Positions 52,516 to 64,000 of a stretch of 64,000 nt of DNA are shown here, piece by piece. Source of the DNA: Rhabditoides inermis (Eukaryota > Nematoda > Chromadorea > Rhabditida > Rhabditidae); contig CAWZYM010000006.1 in assembly GCA_963966185.1 (NCBI GenBank), positions 1 to 64,000 of the forward strand. The letters are read 5' to 3'. How positions within the stretch are numbered: the stretch's first letter is position 1; each line of letters starts with the position of its first letter. The notes beneath the pieces were generated by a model. It saw only the letters and a program-made list of their open reading frames with translations, was not told the DNA's origin and made no database searches. The position numbers were made by a program, and so were the translations under genes.

Positions 52516-53487
52516 ATGGGTGACATCTTTCGTGCATCAACTTCCACTTCCGCTGGAGCTCTTCGCGCGCTGGCGCTTGAACTCAAGAGTATCCAATCCA
52601 GCCCGGTTGAGGGGTGAGTATTGTGAGATTGTTTATGCAATATATAGTTGATCAAGATCAGAAATTATATTAGGTTCACCATTTCTGCGAGTGAGGACAA
52701 CCTGTTCGTCTGGACAGTAGGAATCTATGGCCCTCCCCACACGCTGTATCAAGTGAACGATACACAGTTTTCATCTTTATATTGTTTCGTTTAGGGAGGT
52801 TACTTCAAAGCGAGCATTCGCTTCCCGCCCAACTACCCGTATTCGCCTCCGAGTGTCAAGTTCTTGACTAAGGTGTGGCATCCCAATGTGTACGAGGTAT
52901 TTGATGAGGATGCTTGTCTTGTTTTAGTTGTTATTCTTTAACAGAACGGTGACCTGTGCATTTCGATTCTTCATCCTCCCGTTGACGACCCTCAGAGTGG
53001 CGAGCTGCCTTGTGAGAGGTGGAATCCCACCCAGAGCGTGCGCACCATCCTTCTTTCCGTTATCTCTCTTCTCAACGAGCCTAACACTTCCTCTCCCGCC
53101 AACGTCGATGCATCCATCATGTACCGGAAGTGGAAGGATGGTGCTGATGACCAGTACGCAAACATCGTCAAGTTAGTTTTTTCTTCTTCTTTGATATATG
53201 TATATTCAAAACAACATTACAGGAAACAAGTAGATGCTTCGAAAGAGGAAGCTGCAAAGGATGGTGTGCGAGTTCCTGAAACTCTCGAAGAGTACTGTGT
53301 GAAGACTCAACCGAAGCCTGATGATGATGGGCTGGATGGCCTTGATATGGGTGAGTGCCCGTTGTTTAGGCCGAGTAATATATAACGCGTTTCAGACTAT
53401 GACATGTACGACAATGATGATTACGAAGAAAGCGAAGAGGAGGAAGAGTTTGATGAGGATGAGGACAGTGGGCAAGGAGAGAACTGA
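52516..53487 (+). CDS. ubc-3: Ubiquitin-conjugating enzyme E2 R (CDC34)
   Basis: CDC34-type E2 enzymes pass ubiquitin to substrates of SCF ligases. Six exons (52516-52613, 52674-52752, 52795-52896, 52945-53171, 53223-53350, 53396-53487) give 241 residues. The UBC fold contains [20 protein letters not shown], then [20 protein letters not shown], with the active Cys in GDLCIS. The acidic loop insert next to it ([16 protein letters not shown]) is diagnostic of the CDC34/UBE2G group. The tail is highly acidic ([16 protein letters not shown]), as in CDC34, where it binds the cullin basic canyon. Assignment to the worm ubc-3 orthologue is inferred from these features. Confidence 0.95.
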
Positions 53488-53833
53488 ACACACGGCACAA
53501 CACCCGCACTCACTATATGACTGTACATAGGAACAGCGAGTAATGTTGGTACACTATCTCTTTCAAATCTATTCATCAATTGTTTCTAGCGAAATTACTG
53601 TACACATGATATATTGCGATTGACTGACTATTGTGGCTCGTTTTCGCCATGGTGAGCTCAGATTGTACATGCCTCACAGCCTCACATTGAATTATAAATG
53701 TCTATATGTGCTATAAATATTTTGTAGTGTCTGCTGATTTAGTATCATCTCTCTTTCATAATATGTTCGCTGCATACGAAGTTACCTTTCTCATTATTAA
53801 GTGTTCCCTCAGGGTTGCATGTTTGTTTTTGAG

Positions 53834-54313
53834 ATGAGCAAGCGGCAGAACCCGTCCGAGTTCCTGAAGCAGATCATCGGCAAGCCGGTGGTGGTGAAGC
53901 TCAACTCTGGAGTCGACTACCGAGGAATCCTCGCCTGCCTCGACGGGTGAGACAACACGCCGATTAAATCAGTTTGTGCGGATGTGTTATGGATGCTATG
54001 CTAATGTCGCGTGCCGTATGGCAGAACCGGATCGCGAGTGCCGGCGCACGATCCGGTCTCATGAATCCGTTTTCTCTACTAAAGCCACCGATCTAAATCA
54101 ACTTATTGGAGGACCCTTTTCCTTCTGCTATAGGGAGAAGTCGCACATAAAATCATGTGAATCATACGTAGATTAGTGTTATTTGTTTTTAGATTCATGA
54201 ACATCGCCCTGGAACAGACGGAGGAATACGCTAACGGCCAGCTGCAGAAGAAGTACGGTGATGCGTTCATCCGCGGGAATAACGTGCTGTACATCTCGAC
54301 TCACAAGCGGTAG
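53834..54313 (+). CDS. lsm-6: U6 snRNA-associated Sm-like protein LSm6
   Basis: Two exons (53834-53946, 54193-54313) give 77 residues, close to the usual 80. Sm motif 1 is IGKPVVVKLNSGVDYRGIL followed by CLDGFMNIAL; Sm motif 2 is FIRGNNVLYIS. LSm6 is part of the LSm2-8 ring that binds the U6 3' end in the nucleus and the LSm1-7 ring that promotes decapping in the cytoplasm. The gene starts 347 bp after the UBE2R stop on the same strand. Confidence 0.97.
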
Positions 54314-55150
54314 TCATCTGAGCTGGTAACGACGAGGCGAAAGTGTTGTGTTTTGTTCAGTCTGTATTTTGCTCTTAACTAATTTCGCAAATTGTTAATG
54401 GGATCTCCCTTGTTTTTCTTTATGTATGAAACAAATAAATACGGCGTATTTCCCCTCTATGATATATCTTTCAAGACCTTCGTTGTTCACTTCTTTTTCA
54501 TGTGTTATTCTTTCCTTATGTTGTTCCGTCATGGAATGTCATGTAATTGTGTACTTATATTTGAGGGGTATCCTCATCATATATTATAACACACTATTCG
54601 ATGTTTTGTATGTGTCAATTTTTCCTCACATTTGTCCCACCACGAATTGCCTGGCTATTCGTTAGTGTTGAACATTGCGAAATTTTAAGCGCGCGTTGTA
54701 AGTACAACGCCGTTATTAATAATTGTTGATTTTTGAAAAGTATGTTTCGTGTTTTTGTTTTTAAATTTCAATTGATTGTTTTCAGATAGCAGTGAGTAAT
54801 CGATTTGCGAAACTCATCGAACAGGCTGAGCGATGAACTTTGCTCGCAAGCGTGAAATCCGTTGCGTGAGTTTTTTTTGTATTTTTTATTGTGTTCTATC
54901 GCTTCTTTTTTCTCTCTGTCTATGAGCTTCCCGAAATTCAAAGTGATGCGCAAGCACACAAAATGAATGGCGAAATACATACTCTCGTGCGTTCTCAGAA
55001 CCACGGGCGCAACTATGTTGCGAGAAATGATTTCGGGAATAAGTCTCATTCTCTGTGAAGTGTGATCTCGTGGCTTCGGCCCGGTCACATCACTTCTTGC
55101 ATCTTTCAGTGTTGAATATTGCGATGTTGGTCTAGTGACTGAACAAGGTG
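54314..55150. other. Intergenic region after LSm6
   Basis: A/T-rich DNA. A short frame MNFARKREIRC at 54833 followed by GTGAG might be a noncoding leader exon of the next gene. No other feature is supported. Confidence 0.35.
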
Positions 55151-58100
55151 ATGATGTCCGACCATACCGCACTCGACGAAATTACGACTGCTCTCTTCAC
55201 CCAGCTTTGTGCTGAAAAATCAGTAAGCTCTTCTTTATTTTTGTTCGTCTCGTATTTTTTTTTTTCAGTTTCACATATGTAGAACGTAAATCAACTATTT
55301 GTTTAGAACTCTGAGCATGAGGTGCTGAAATGCCCCAAGTGCTCGGATCGCTTGGAAGCGCTCGAGTTGGATACTGATTCGGACGGTGTGCAGACTATCT
55401 GGTGGACGTGTCGTTCTCTAGCTGATGGAGTGAGTATTTAATGTAATGTTTTCGTACATTCGCAGGTTAATGGGTCGAAACATGACACTGTTTCTAGTAT
55501 CTACGTGGTCACAAGTTGTTACGTTAAAGGAGAGGTGTACGGAATAATTACACGAGGTTGACATAATCAATGTAGATATGGTGATTAAATTGAATCAAAA
55601 ATAAAAATTCTACTAATTAATATAAAAGTAATATAAAATGAAATAGCATCTCGAAAATCAGGCAATCGGCGCTTCCTTCGCAGTGAGGTACAAACTTGGC
55701 ACGAGTTTCCAATGGGAATTTAGATACAAGCTTGGTCCCGCCACGGACCTAGAGACTTTTGTAGAAATCGTTTTGACGTGAGACATCAGCTGGTCATTTC
55801 ATTTTTACATTGCGTACTCCTCTCCTTTAAGCTTTTTTTTTACTCCTACGTGTTCTCTCTTTCTGATTAATATTCTCTTCATTGTACATTTCAGTCATGC
55901 GACTTTCCCATCTGCATGCCAGGAGAGGTGTTCTGGGTGAAACGGACGAAAGAGCAGAAAAACGCTGGGTTCGTACCTCCGCCTGATTTCAAGAAACTTC
56001 CCAAGCAGTTCCGGTGAGAATTTCGTTCAAATTTCTTCATCATGGGTATTTCATTGTAGACATCTCTATCCCAATCTCTTCCCTGTAAACAATCGCGCGC
56101 CCAAAAACGATCGTCGTCCTGGTTCTTTGCATTCTACGGCGTCGACAACCGAGGACGACGTGACGAGCACACGTTCCAGGTGAGTCTGAAGCTTGCGTGC
56201 GACTTGATGATTGATTTAGGCTGAGTTCGCCTGCTCGAGATCAAACCCATGTGACGACGTTGTGTTCTCCGGAACGTGAAGCGTCTCCGGCCTGCTCCAT
56301 TCTGTCTCGACGAACTGACGCTACTCCTATGTCACCCTGTTCATCTCGCGATGAGGTAGGCCTATATTTGTTCATTCTTCTTACAGGTGTTTATTCAGGC
56401 AAATTCCACTCCGCCCGTTTTCGAGATCCCCGAAATGTTTCTGAAGAAAACTACGGTATTTTTTTTAAATTCCAACTAGGATAGGGAATTAAATTTGTAT
56501 TTGAAGGGCGTCACTCCCGGTGGATATGTGGAAATCGATGATTCGAGTGACGATGATGATGGTCCTCATCGACCAGACAGAGAGGGGCCTTTCACTGAGG
56601 AGGTACTCCAAGAAGTGAGGTGAGCTCAACTGTGTATAAAGTATAGTGTAGGACTATTTTATCACATGATACATATTAATTGTTAAATTCAGTCCTCATC
56701 GGTTGGTGAATAAGAGCGACAAGGATATGATTCGGCAGATGCAGCACAAGTCGTCTGTTGTGCTCAAGATGGATCGCGAAGGAACGTTGTTCGTGCCCCC
56801 AGAGGATGTGCTTCTACAGCAGGAGAACGGCGAAGATACTCCGACAAGGAAGGAGAAGGATACGTCCTCTCCCAGCAAAAGACCACGCAGAGAAGCCGTT
56901 GCCAAGAGCAGCCCACTCGCTCGTGAATTCAACTTCGGATATTTGCAATGCAAGCCCACTCCTACACGAATCAAGTATGTTTACCGTGCCGTTCTCGATG
57001 TGTATTATTTGTTTCAGACCGCTAGACACTTACGATTCCACTGAGGTGATGCCATCTCTCGTTCCTCGAAGCGAGTTGAAGAAGATGGACAAACTGGATT
57101 ATGATGCGGCAAAAGAGACGGTCGCGATGAAGAAGGATCCAATGCAGTGCATGGTCGGTTAGCCTAACACATTTTTGTATACTTACTCAATTTTATTTTC
57201 AGAGCGCGTTGTTCTCACTGAGATATGACAATTCGACGAGTGTGTTGCGTGGTTCTGCCAAAAAGCCGAAGACTGCACACCAGGCAGCCCAAGAAACGAG
57301 GAAAATTATCCGACATCAAGTGGAGACCACTACGGTATGCTTCATTTCTTTACAACGATATCGAATAAAAGGAATTATGTTTTCAGAGACAGCTCTATCA
57401 AGCAACGGAAGAGATTCGCCGTAGCCGGAAGCGACAGCGTGACGGTCGCTGCGAAGTAAGTTTTTTTACATTTAAAATTACTTCTTCATTTACTGAATGT
57501 GTTATTCTGATGTTTTCAGTCGTCGTTTTCGGATATGAGTGTCAGTGTGAGTGGGAGCGAGACGGCGTTCCCTTCTCCAGCCAGCATGGACTCTCTCGGC
57601 AGTGACCTGTCGGCCCCGCTCTCCGGACATGCTCCGCCCATCCAGCCACCCACTTCAAGGTATGTCTCCCCATTCACTTTACCATTTTACCAACGTCATC
57701 CACATGATTCAGGGTCAACGCCATGTTTGCGGATTCTACTCTCAATGCTATCGTGCAAGCTAAACTCAAGAAGAAGCTGGTAGTAAAGAAAGCAGAATCT
57801 CATCGTGCCGCTTTTGAGGTATTTTTTATTTTTATTTTATTCGTAGCTTCCTATTATTTATTTTCTCCAGAAGATCGAGGCGGAAGCATCGAGCAGTGTT
57901 CAACCGAATGTGCATGTTCCTCCCGTGCACCAGTCGGAATGGGGAGCAGCCGAAGCGAGCACCTCTTGGCAACAGACGAACACTGTCGACGAGAGTTGGC
58001 CCAACTTTGAGCTGCAAGACGAGATGTGGTCGCAATCACATGTACGTTTTCTATAATATGAATGTATCTCTTAAAGGGACGTACCACTCTAAATTTCGTG

Positions 58101-58701
58101 AATAAACTACGACTGCTGCGTGAAAATACGTGAAAATACAATCACTTTTCATCAATTAACTATATGCTAAAAATGAAGATAAGGTGTAGAAAACGCTTTG
58201 CGAAGTTGTGTATTTCGTAGTGAGAAATACCGAAATGTGCCGTAGAACATTCCGTACGCACAAATCACACTATTTACTAGATTGTTACATATGTCATTAT
58301 GTGTATATGCACAAATGATTATGATTGATAGTCATATGAGCATACAAATTTTTGGTTTTAGAAGTGTGCGTTGTGCATCTACGGCATATTTTGGTATTTC
58401 TCACTACGAAATACACAACTTCGCAATCCGTTTTCTACACCTTATCTTCATTTTTAGCATATAGTTTATTTATGAGAAGTGATTGTATTTTCATGTTCTT
58501 TCACGTGGTAGTCGTAGTTTGCACACGAAATTTAGAGTGGTACGTTACTTTAAGTAATGTTTGCTTGTTTAGGTGATTTCGGAGGAGGGCGCGAGTGGTA
58601 GCGCAGCTGCTTTCTCGGATGGGCTGGCGCTGGTAGGGGAGGACGATCTGTTCGGAGAGCAGTTCCACATGGACGACGATCTGTCCGCCATATTTGATTA
58701 G
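55151..58701 (+). CDS. Unrecognised zinc-ribbon protein with acidic C-terminal tail
   Basis: I do not recognise this gene. The start is MMSDHTALDEITTALF at 55151 or the second ATG at 55154. Exon 2 and exon 3 encode a Cys4-type pattern: KCPKCSDRLEALELDTD, then IWWTC, then GSCDFPICMPGEVFWV, which would make one zinc ribbon at about residues 30-75. The middle is Ser/Pro-rich with patches of Asp (EIDDSSDDDDGPH) and a basic patch SKRPRREAV that could be a nuclear signal. A Lys/Arg helix region follows (AIVQAKLKKKLVVKKAESH). The tail is acidic with bulky hydrophobics (LVGEDDLFGEQFHMDDDLSA), like an activation domain. About 13 exons are present and codon use is normal, so it looks functional. A role in chromatin or transcription is only an inference. 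Two palindromic elements lie in its introns. Confidence 0.75.
55524..55830. mobile_element. MITE-like element, TTAA-ended
   Basis: Terminal inverted repeats TTAAAGGAGAGGTGTAC at the left and GTACTCCTCTCCTTTAA at the right bound a 307-bp insert in an intron of the zinc-ribbon gene. There is no coding content. Confidence 0.65.
58071..58553. mobile_element. 483-bp foldback element, TTAA-ended
   Basis: The left arm (from TTAAAGGGACGTACCACTCT, about 58071-58265) and right arm (about 58364-58553) are imperfect reverse complements. Matching internal segments include GTGTATTTCGTAGTGAG and GATAAGGTGTAGAAAAC. The loop is about 100 bp. It sits in the last intron of the zinc-ribbon gene. Confidence 0.8.
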
Positions 58702-58985
58702 GGGAGCTTCTTCCCCGCTGGGCTTTGTCCACCTCCTATGGACTAGATCTCTTTCACCGGTCTTTGTAGATTATATTTTAGAGATACGAATTACTTCATA
58801 TGTTGTTAATTGTTAAGGAGTCATTTGTATTATGTAACTAAAATTGTACGATTACGTGTGAAATGTATTATAAAACCTTTCTATACATGAGTGTTATTTT
58901 GTTGGTTGTTGCTGTGGTGGAGATAAGTGGAGGATGTGAGTGGGAGGGGCGGCGTGGTCTCCCCGAGAGATGGCAGTGTGCGAGG

Positions 58986-61771
58986 ATGGAATACGAGGAG
59001 CGCTGCATCTGCCAGATATGCGAGTGCGGGTCAGTTACTATACGTATTTTCTTACAATAAATATTAAAGCGTTCTTCTCGAGGTGATAGCGAACAAACAA
59101 GCCGGACGGTTCGAACTCATTCCATTTACATGCGAGGTTGATCGCAGAGCAATCGCTTTGGTACAGGCGTGTCACCATTGAATGTGTCATGCAGGAACCA
59201 TCGATGCGACTGTGTGGACAGTGGGTGGGAGAAGGGCGGTGTGATGGAGGGGGCGACCGAGTATAACTCGCACTACCACAACATCACTCCCGCCGTCGTC
59301 CGGCCTGTCAAACCGCCATCTCCCAACATGGTACACAGGTTCATGTCGAATGCTGTTGTTGTTTGTTGTTTATCAGCCTGATTCCGACATGTACATACAA
59401 TGTTAGCGTGATGGGTTATCTGGTAGCACATACAGTCCTACAGTGGGGAATTGGGGCTCTTTGGCCAGTGCGGCGCGAATTTTGGCTGTTCTTGGTAGTA
59501 GATGGACGTCATGTCATATGTGTGCCATGAACTCATTGTTTCTCCATTATTCTATCCTAAACATGTGATTTTACACGTGGCAAGAGTGTGTTTGTGTGCG
59601 TTCTGAAAAGAACGTTGCTAGGACTCGGACTCAATAGCTCAATACATTCAACCCCTTTCACTCTTTCACAACGAGAATTCGCGATTACTTGCAGAAAACT
59701 GGAGGCGAGTTTCAAGGAATCACCACGAATAAACGCGACTATGACCGAAAACAAGTAAGTGATATAGTGATATTCGAGGAAATAGGCCAGAAAGAAGGAA
59801 GATGAAAAGAGGGAGAGAGAGATGGAGAGATGGAGATGGAGAGAGAGAGAGATAAATAGAGAAGGAGAGAGAGAGAGAGACTCTTCCAGGGAGCAAGAGC
59901 AACCGCGTTCCGCCCGGCAGAGACGGCCATTCAGTCTGGTCAGTTCGCCTCGCAAACCACCAACAAGGCTGACTATGTCCGGAAAGAAGTGAGTTACATT
60001 TTGCTTCCCTCATTCTGAATCATCACTTTCCATACTCCTCCTTCGATGCTAACCGCAGAGTGAATCTTTTAAATCGGGGGGATACATTGACCTTTTTACC
60101 GACAGAACACCCTTTTCATTCGATTTTCAACACAGGCCGACCGAGTGCATGCGTACCGTCCGGCGGAGACGGCCATTCCATCGGGAGAGTTCCTGTCAAA
60201 CACCACCAACAAAAGTGACTTTGTACGCATGAAGGTACGTCTTCCATCATCATTCTGTCGATCATGTTTTTTTGAAGGCGACTCGTCCGGAAGCCTTTCG
60301 ACCGGCAGCCACCGCCATTCAAACGGGAGAGTTCTCATCGGTTACGACCAACAAAGCGGACTTTGTCAAGAAACAGGTGAGCAAGATATATTGTAATTGG
60401 CAAATGGGATGTGTTTGATCTTTGCTAGGGTTCTCGCGCAGAAGCGTTCAAACCTACGGAAAACGCGATCCAAAGTGGAGAATTTGACGGCCAGACGACT
60501 CACAAGAAAGATTTTGAACGAAAGGTCGCTGACAGAGCGCAAGCTGTACGACCAACTGACAACGCCATTCCATCTGGAGAGTTCTTATCTCTCACTACCA
60601 ACAAAGCGGACTTTGTCAAGAAACGAGTGAGTAAAATATATTTGGAAATAGAATGTGTTTATTCTTTTCTAGGGTTCTCGCGCAGAACCGTTCAAGCCTA
60701 CGGAAAACGCGATACAAAGTGGAGAATTTGATGGACAGACGACTCACAAGAAAGATTTTGAACGAAAGGTCGCTGAGAGAGCGCAAGCTGTACGACCAAC
60801 TGACAACGCCATTCAAACCGGAGAGTTCTCATCTGTAACTACCAACAAAGCGGACTTTGTCAAGAAACAAGTGAGTACAGTGTACACGTTTTCGCTTATT
60901 CTTTTAGGGTCCTCGCGCAGAAGCGTTCAAGCCTATGGAAAACGCGATCCAAAGTGGAGAATTTGATGGACAGACGACTCATAAGAAAGATTTTGAACGC
61001 AAGGTCGCTGAGAGAGCGCAAGCTGTACGACCAACTGACAACGCCATTCAAACCGGAGAGTTCTCATCTGTAACTACCAACAAAGCGGACTTTGTCAAGA
61101 AACGAGTGAGTACGCTCTTGATGAAAATGTTTAGAATAACATGCTTATTCGTTTCTAGGGTTCTCGCGCAGAAGCGTTCAAGCCTATGGAAAACGCGATT
61201 CAAAGTGGAGAATTTGATGGACAGACGACTCACAAGAAAGATTTTGAACGCAAGGTCGCTGAGAGAGCGCAAGCTGTACGACCAACTGACAACGCCATTC
61301 AATCTGGAGAGTTCCTATCTCTCACTACCAACAAAGCGGACTTTGTCAAGAAACGAGTGAGTACGCTCTTGATGAAAATGTTTAGAATAACATGCTTATT
61401 CGTTTCTAGGGTTCTCGCGCAGAAGCGTTCAAGCCTATGGAAAACGCGATTCAAAGTGGAGAATTTGATGGACAGACGACTCACAAGAAAGATTTTGAAC
61501 GCAAGGTCGCTGAGAGAGCGCAAGCTGTACGACCAACTGACAACGCCATTCAAACCGGAGAGTTCTCATCTGTCACTACCAACAAAGCGGACTTTGTCAA
61601 GAAACGAGTGAGTACGCTCTTGATGAAAATGTTCAGAATAACATGCTTATTCGTTTATAGGGTTCTCGCGCAGAAGCATTCAAACCCACCGACAACGCCA
61701 TCCAAACGGGAGAGTTCGACGGTCACACCACATACAAGGATGGATTCAAAACTCTACCCATACAACGTGAG

Positions 61772-61814
<43 letters not shown>

Positions 61815-62064
61815 ATTGTTGTTGATCGAAATAATGATGCATGTTCGTTTTCGTAGGTCGGGCGGAGAAAATACGACCTCAGTCGAGCGATCTTCTAGCA
61901 TCCGACGGAGCGTTCGAAGGTGAGTGAGAGGGAGAGGGAGAGGGTGAGAGAGAGAGGGTGAGAGGAAGAGGGAGAGAGAGAGAGAGAGAGGGAGAGAGAG
62001 GGAGAGAGAGAGATAGAGAGAAAGAAAGAAAGAGAGAGAGAGAGAAAGAGAGAAAGAGAGAGGG

Positions 62065-62095
<31 letters not shown>

Positions 62096-62363
62096 GAAAA
62101 TAAGTAGTTGTAAGTGTTTTGCGTTCAGGGACGACGACTCACCTAGGCGACTTTACTCGGAAGACCGTCTACGTGTGTCCGGCCGAGAGGATTCTCACGA
62201 GAAGGTTCGTGTTTGTGAATGTGAGTATTTTGAAAACGTTGTGTGTTTTAGGACTGGCAATGGCGACCTGTCTTTTTCGATGAACCGCAGCGGTCACAAG
62301 TTCTACAAGAGACGGGTGCGACATGGGGAGAGGAGCGATGCAAGCATGGTCGCTGTTGCATAG
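58986..62363 (+). CDS. SAXO-family (stabiliser of axonemal microtubules) protein with duplicated repeat exons
   Basis: SAXO proteins bind and stabilise ciliary microtubules. Fifteen exons splice in frame to 627 residues. The N-terminal MEYEERCICQICECGNHRCDC matches the Cys-rich SAXO start (CICELCSCGRHHC in human SAXO1). Then come modules of 33 residues: RAEAFKPTENAIQSGEF followed by DGQTTHKKDFERKV. Exons 4-6 (59890-59988, 60136-60234, 60278-60376) carry one module each. Exons 7-11 (60429-60626, 60673-60870, 60908-61105, 61159-61356, 61410-61607) carry two each. Exons 12-15 close the protein at 62363. All repeat introns are phase 0. An in-frame ATG at 58863 would add a hydrophobic MYYKTFLYMSVILLVVAVVE stretch; I prefer 58986 by family comparison. 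Introns contain (TTG)n at 61767-61830 and GA runs at 61920-62100. Confidence 0.88.
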
Positions 62364-62376
62364 GACAACCCCCCTC

Positions 62377-62429
<53 letters not shown>

Positions 62430-63599
62430 TCCACATATGGACCGTTGCCAGCCGACTGCCAGCCAGTTTGATAAAGCATTTTGTCTGGAGATTTCGGAAA
62501 TGTGATAGCGGGATTTCGATATTTTCGCCGCGATCCGAGTTGCATGTGCGAAAATGAGAAAGAGATATGGTTCCGGTTTTTGTGAGACAATTGAAGGAAA
62601 TTGAGAGAAACGCGCGTGTCGCAAGCTTATTGCGCAATCACCTTTATTTGTCCGGAATGAACAAGCAACCATAACCAACGCACAAAAAATCAAATCTTAT
62701 TACATCAAATATTTATTCTGAATATCTTATTCATGTAGATATCGCACGCATGAGGTATAAGAGATGGTTTGGTTAGCGCTGAGAAATGAGATCGTTTCAT
62801 TTTCGGCAATCGGATGTTTTGTATTGTGGACTCTCAAAGAACCAAATAACTATTAGTTAGCTTTTTCAATTTGGCATACGCGTTTCACATGAATCACCAC
62901 ATACAAAAAAATTTACGAAATCAAATAAGACCTAGAACACGCTTGATACCGGAACACTCTGCAGATTAATAATAATTTATTACAGTCAAGATAACTGCGC
63001 CACACAAAACGTGTAGGTATAGTGGAGTTAAAAGATAATATGAAATGTTATGGAAAAACCCGCCCCCTCCCCGGTGCCTGGAGGTGGCCGAGGAGGAGTG
63101 CGGGGAGGGAACCGCGTACGCAATAAGAGACATGCGTGTGAAGGACGGGGCACGTTTCGACAGTAATTCACACATTTACTTTCAAAAATAGAAATTGAAC
63201 GCAACATCTCCATTTTTAAATACTTTGTGAACTGAGTGAGTCTATGTTCAGTCCACTTTCCTATCCTATAGGGTAACCAGTAACCGGATGATCTGGTATG
63301 GGTAGGTGATCGGATGGTATGTCTCATGCTCATGCGCGGATCATTGCATCCTTTTACTTATGTCCTTATGTGATAGTAGCATGAGTCATGTCTATCCCGG
63401 CCGGCCGATAGCCGCCATTCTTCTACCGCCACCGGCTATTCCTGATTCCAAAAACCCGATTTTTACGTAACCTGCGCGGCGGTTGCGCGTTGATAGTGTA
63501 CGCGCGGAGAGAGACGACGAGACACGGAGTGTCCTTTTGAGAAAGAGAAAGGCGAGGAGAGACAGAGAGAGGATCGGCTGGCATGCCACACAAGTGCCG
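62364..63599. other. Intergenic region before the ground-like gene
   Basis: A CT microsatellite occupies 62373-62428. The rest shows only short frames. The right end holds the promoter of the next gene. Confidence 0.4.
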
Positions 63600-63607
63600 T
63601 ATAAAAG
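63600..63607 (+). promoter_or_regulatory. TATA box of the ground-like gene
   Basis: TATAAAAG lies 57 bp before the ATG at 63657, at a suitable distance for a short leader. Confidence 0.6.
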
Positions 63608-63656
63608 CCGGCACCGTTACACGGCCGGCATTCGCCTTGTCAGCGTCTCTTACAGA

Positions 63657-64000
63657 ATGGTGAGTTCCGGGGACAACCTAGTTGCCACTGCAACACCATC
63701 CTTTGCAACTCAGTGCTTTTCCAATTCGGCAGAAGTCCATGTCCATAAGTTCAGATGCGCACAGCTGTGATTCTCGCCCTCTCTGCCTCTCCTCTCCTTG
63801 CCTGCATTGGTGGCGGCGGCGGCGGCGCGTGCTGCAAGCCCAGCCAGGGCGCGTGTGCGCCCTCCGTCCCGCCCTGCTCCTCTTCCCAGCAGAGCTACGC
63901 GCTGCCGCCGCCGCCTCCTCCCGTTGGAGGAGGAGGATACGCGCAGGCGCCCGCTTCCCTCTCGCTGCCCTTCCAGGGAGCCGGAGGATCCTATGCCGCT
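63657..64000 (+). CDS. Secreted Gly/Pro/Cys-rich protein, ground-like type (partial, runs off the right edge)
   Basis: An ATG at 63657 is followed at once by GTGAGT; an intron to 63754 joins it to ATGCGCACAGCTG, so the protein begins M-MRTAVILALSASPLLACI. This is a signal peptide, with cleavage likely near the first Cys. Next come GGGGGGACCKPSQGACAPSV, a PPPPPP run and further Gly-rich sequence to the window edge. Signal peptide plus Gly6, Cys pairs and poly-Pro is the usual N-terminal half of nematode ground-like (hedgehog-related) proteins. The diagnostic C-terminal ground-like domain lies outside the window, so a different cuticle or secreted protein is possible. Translation could also start at 63755. 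Confidence 0.65.

Noticed and set aside
58863..59060. Separate small secreted Cys-rich protein starting MYYKTFLY
   Set aside because: Its Cys-rich part splices in phase to the SAXO repeats and matches the SAXO N-terminus, so it is part of that gene.
59110..59125. B-box-like GGTTCGAACTC
   Set aside because: No A box or cloverleaf upstream; it lies in the first intron of the SAXO gene.

Overview
The window is nuclear DNA of a free-living-type nematode. The evidence is short spliceosomal introns, a cuticle collagen, a worm-clade (WAGO/CSR-1-like) Argonaute, a ground-like secreted protein start, and an exact copy of the 22-nt SL1 trans-splice leader. A rhabditid or diplogastrid (Pristionchus-like) worm fits, but I cannot fix the species from sequence alone. 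GA/CT microsatellites are frequent inside introns and create many spurious reading frames.

Layout. 1-7.4 kb (minus strand): the N-terminal half of Drosha, running off the left edge, then a SCAF4/SCAF8-type CTD-binding RNA-processing factor that carries a small SL1-headed retroposon in an intron. 7.4-14.6 kb has no intact gene: a 180-bp satellite array, a foldback element, a GGGAGA microsatellite and a decayed LINE. 14.6-18.2 kb: an M20 metallopeptidase of acetylornithine-deacetylase type, a cuticle collagen, and a small FAM174-like membrane protein. 18.8-30.7 kb (minus): pyruvate kinase, a 590-bp palindrome, elongation factor 2, and MCM4 with a U6 snRNA fragment in one intron. 30.7-36.3 kb is a block of nested and duplicated LINE debris. 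36.6-44.0 kb (minus) is an Argonaute gene that ends inside its PIWI domain next to that debris and has a 5'-truncated RTE LINE in an intron.

44.7-54.3 kb is compact housekeeping: NDUFA13 (GRIM-19), then on the minus strand SPCS1, LONP1 and TTC1 in transcription order with gaps of about 210-240 bp (a possible operon), then UBE2R/CDC34 and LSM6 on the plus strand. 55.1-58.7 kb is a zinc-ribbon protein with an acidic tail that I do not recognise, with two palindromic elements in its introns. 59.0-62.4 kb is a SAXO-family (stabiliser of axonemal microtubules) gene built from duplicated 99/198-bp exons. The right edge holds the start of a Gly/Pro/Cys-rich secreted, ground-like protein.

The genes do not form one pathway. 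Two small-RNA factors (Drosha and the Argonaute) share the window by position only. The most unusual content lies between and inside genes: RNA-derived retroposons (SL1 and U6), several long palindromes, a satellite open on both strands, and a truncated Argonaute beside a transposon block.
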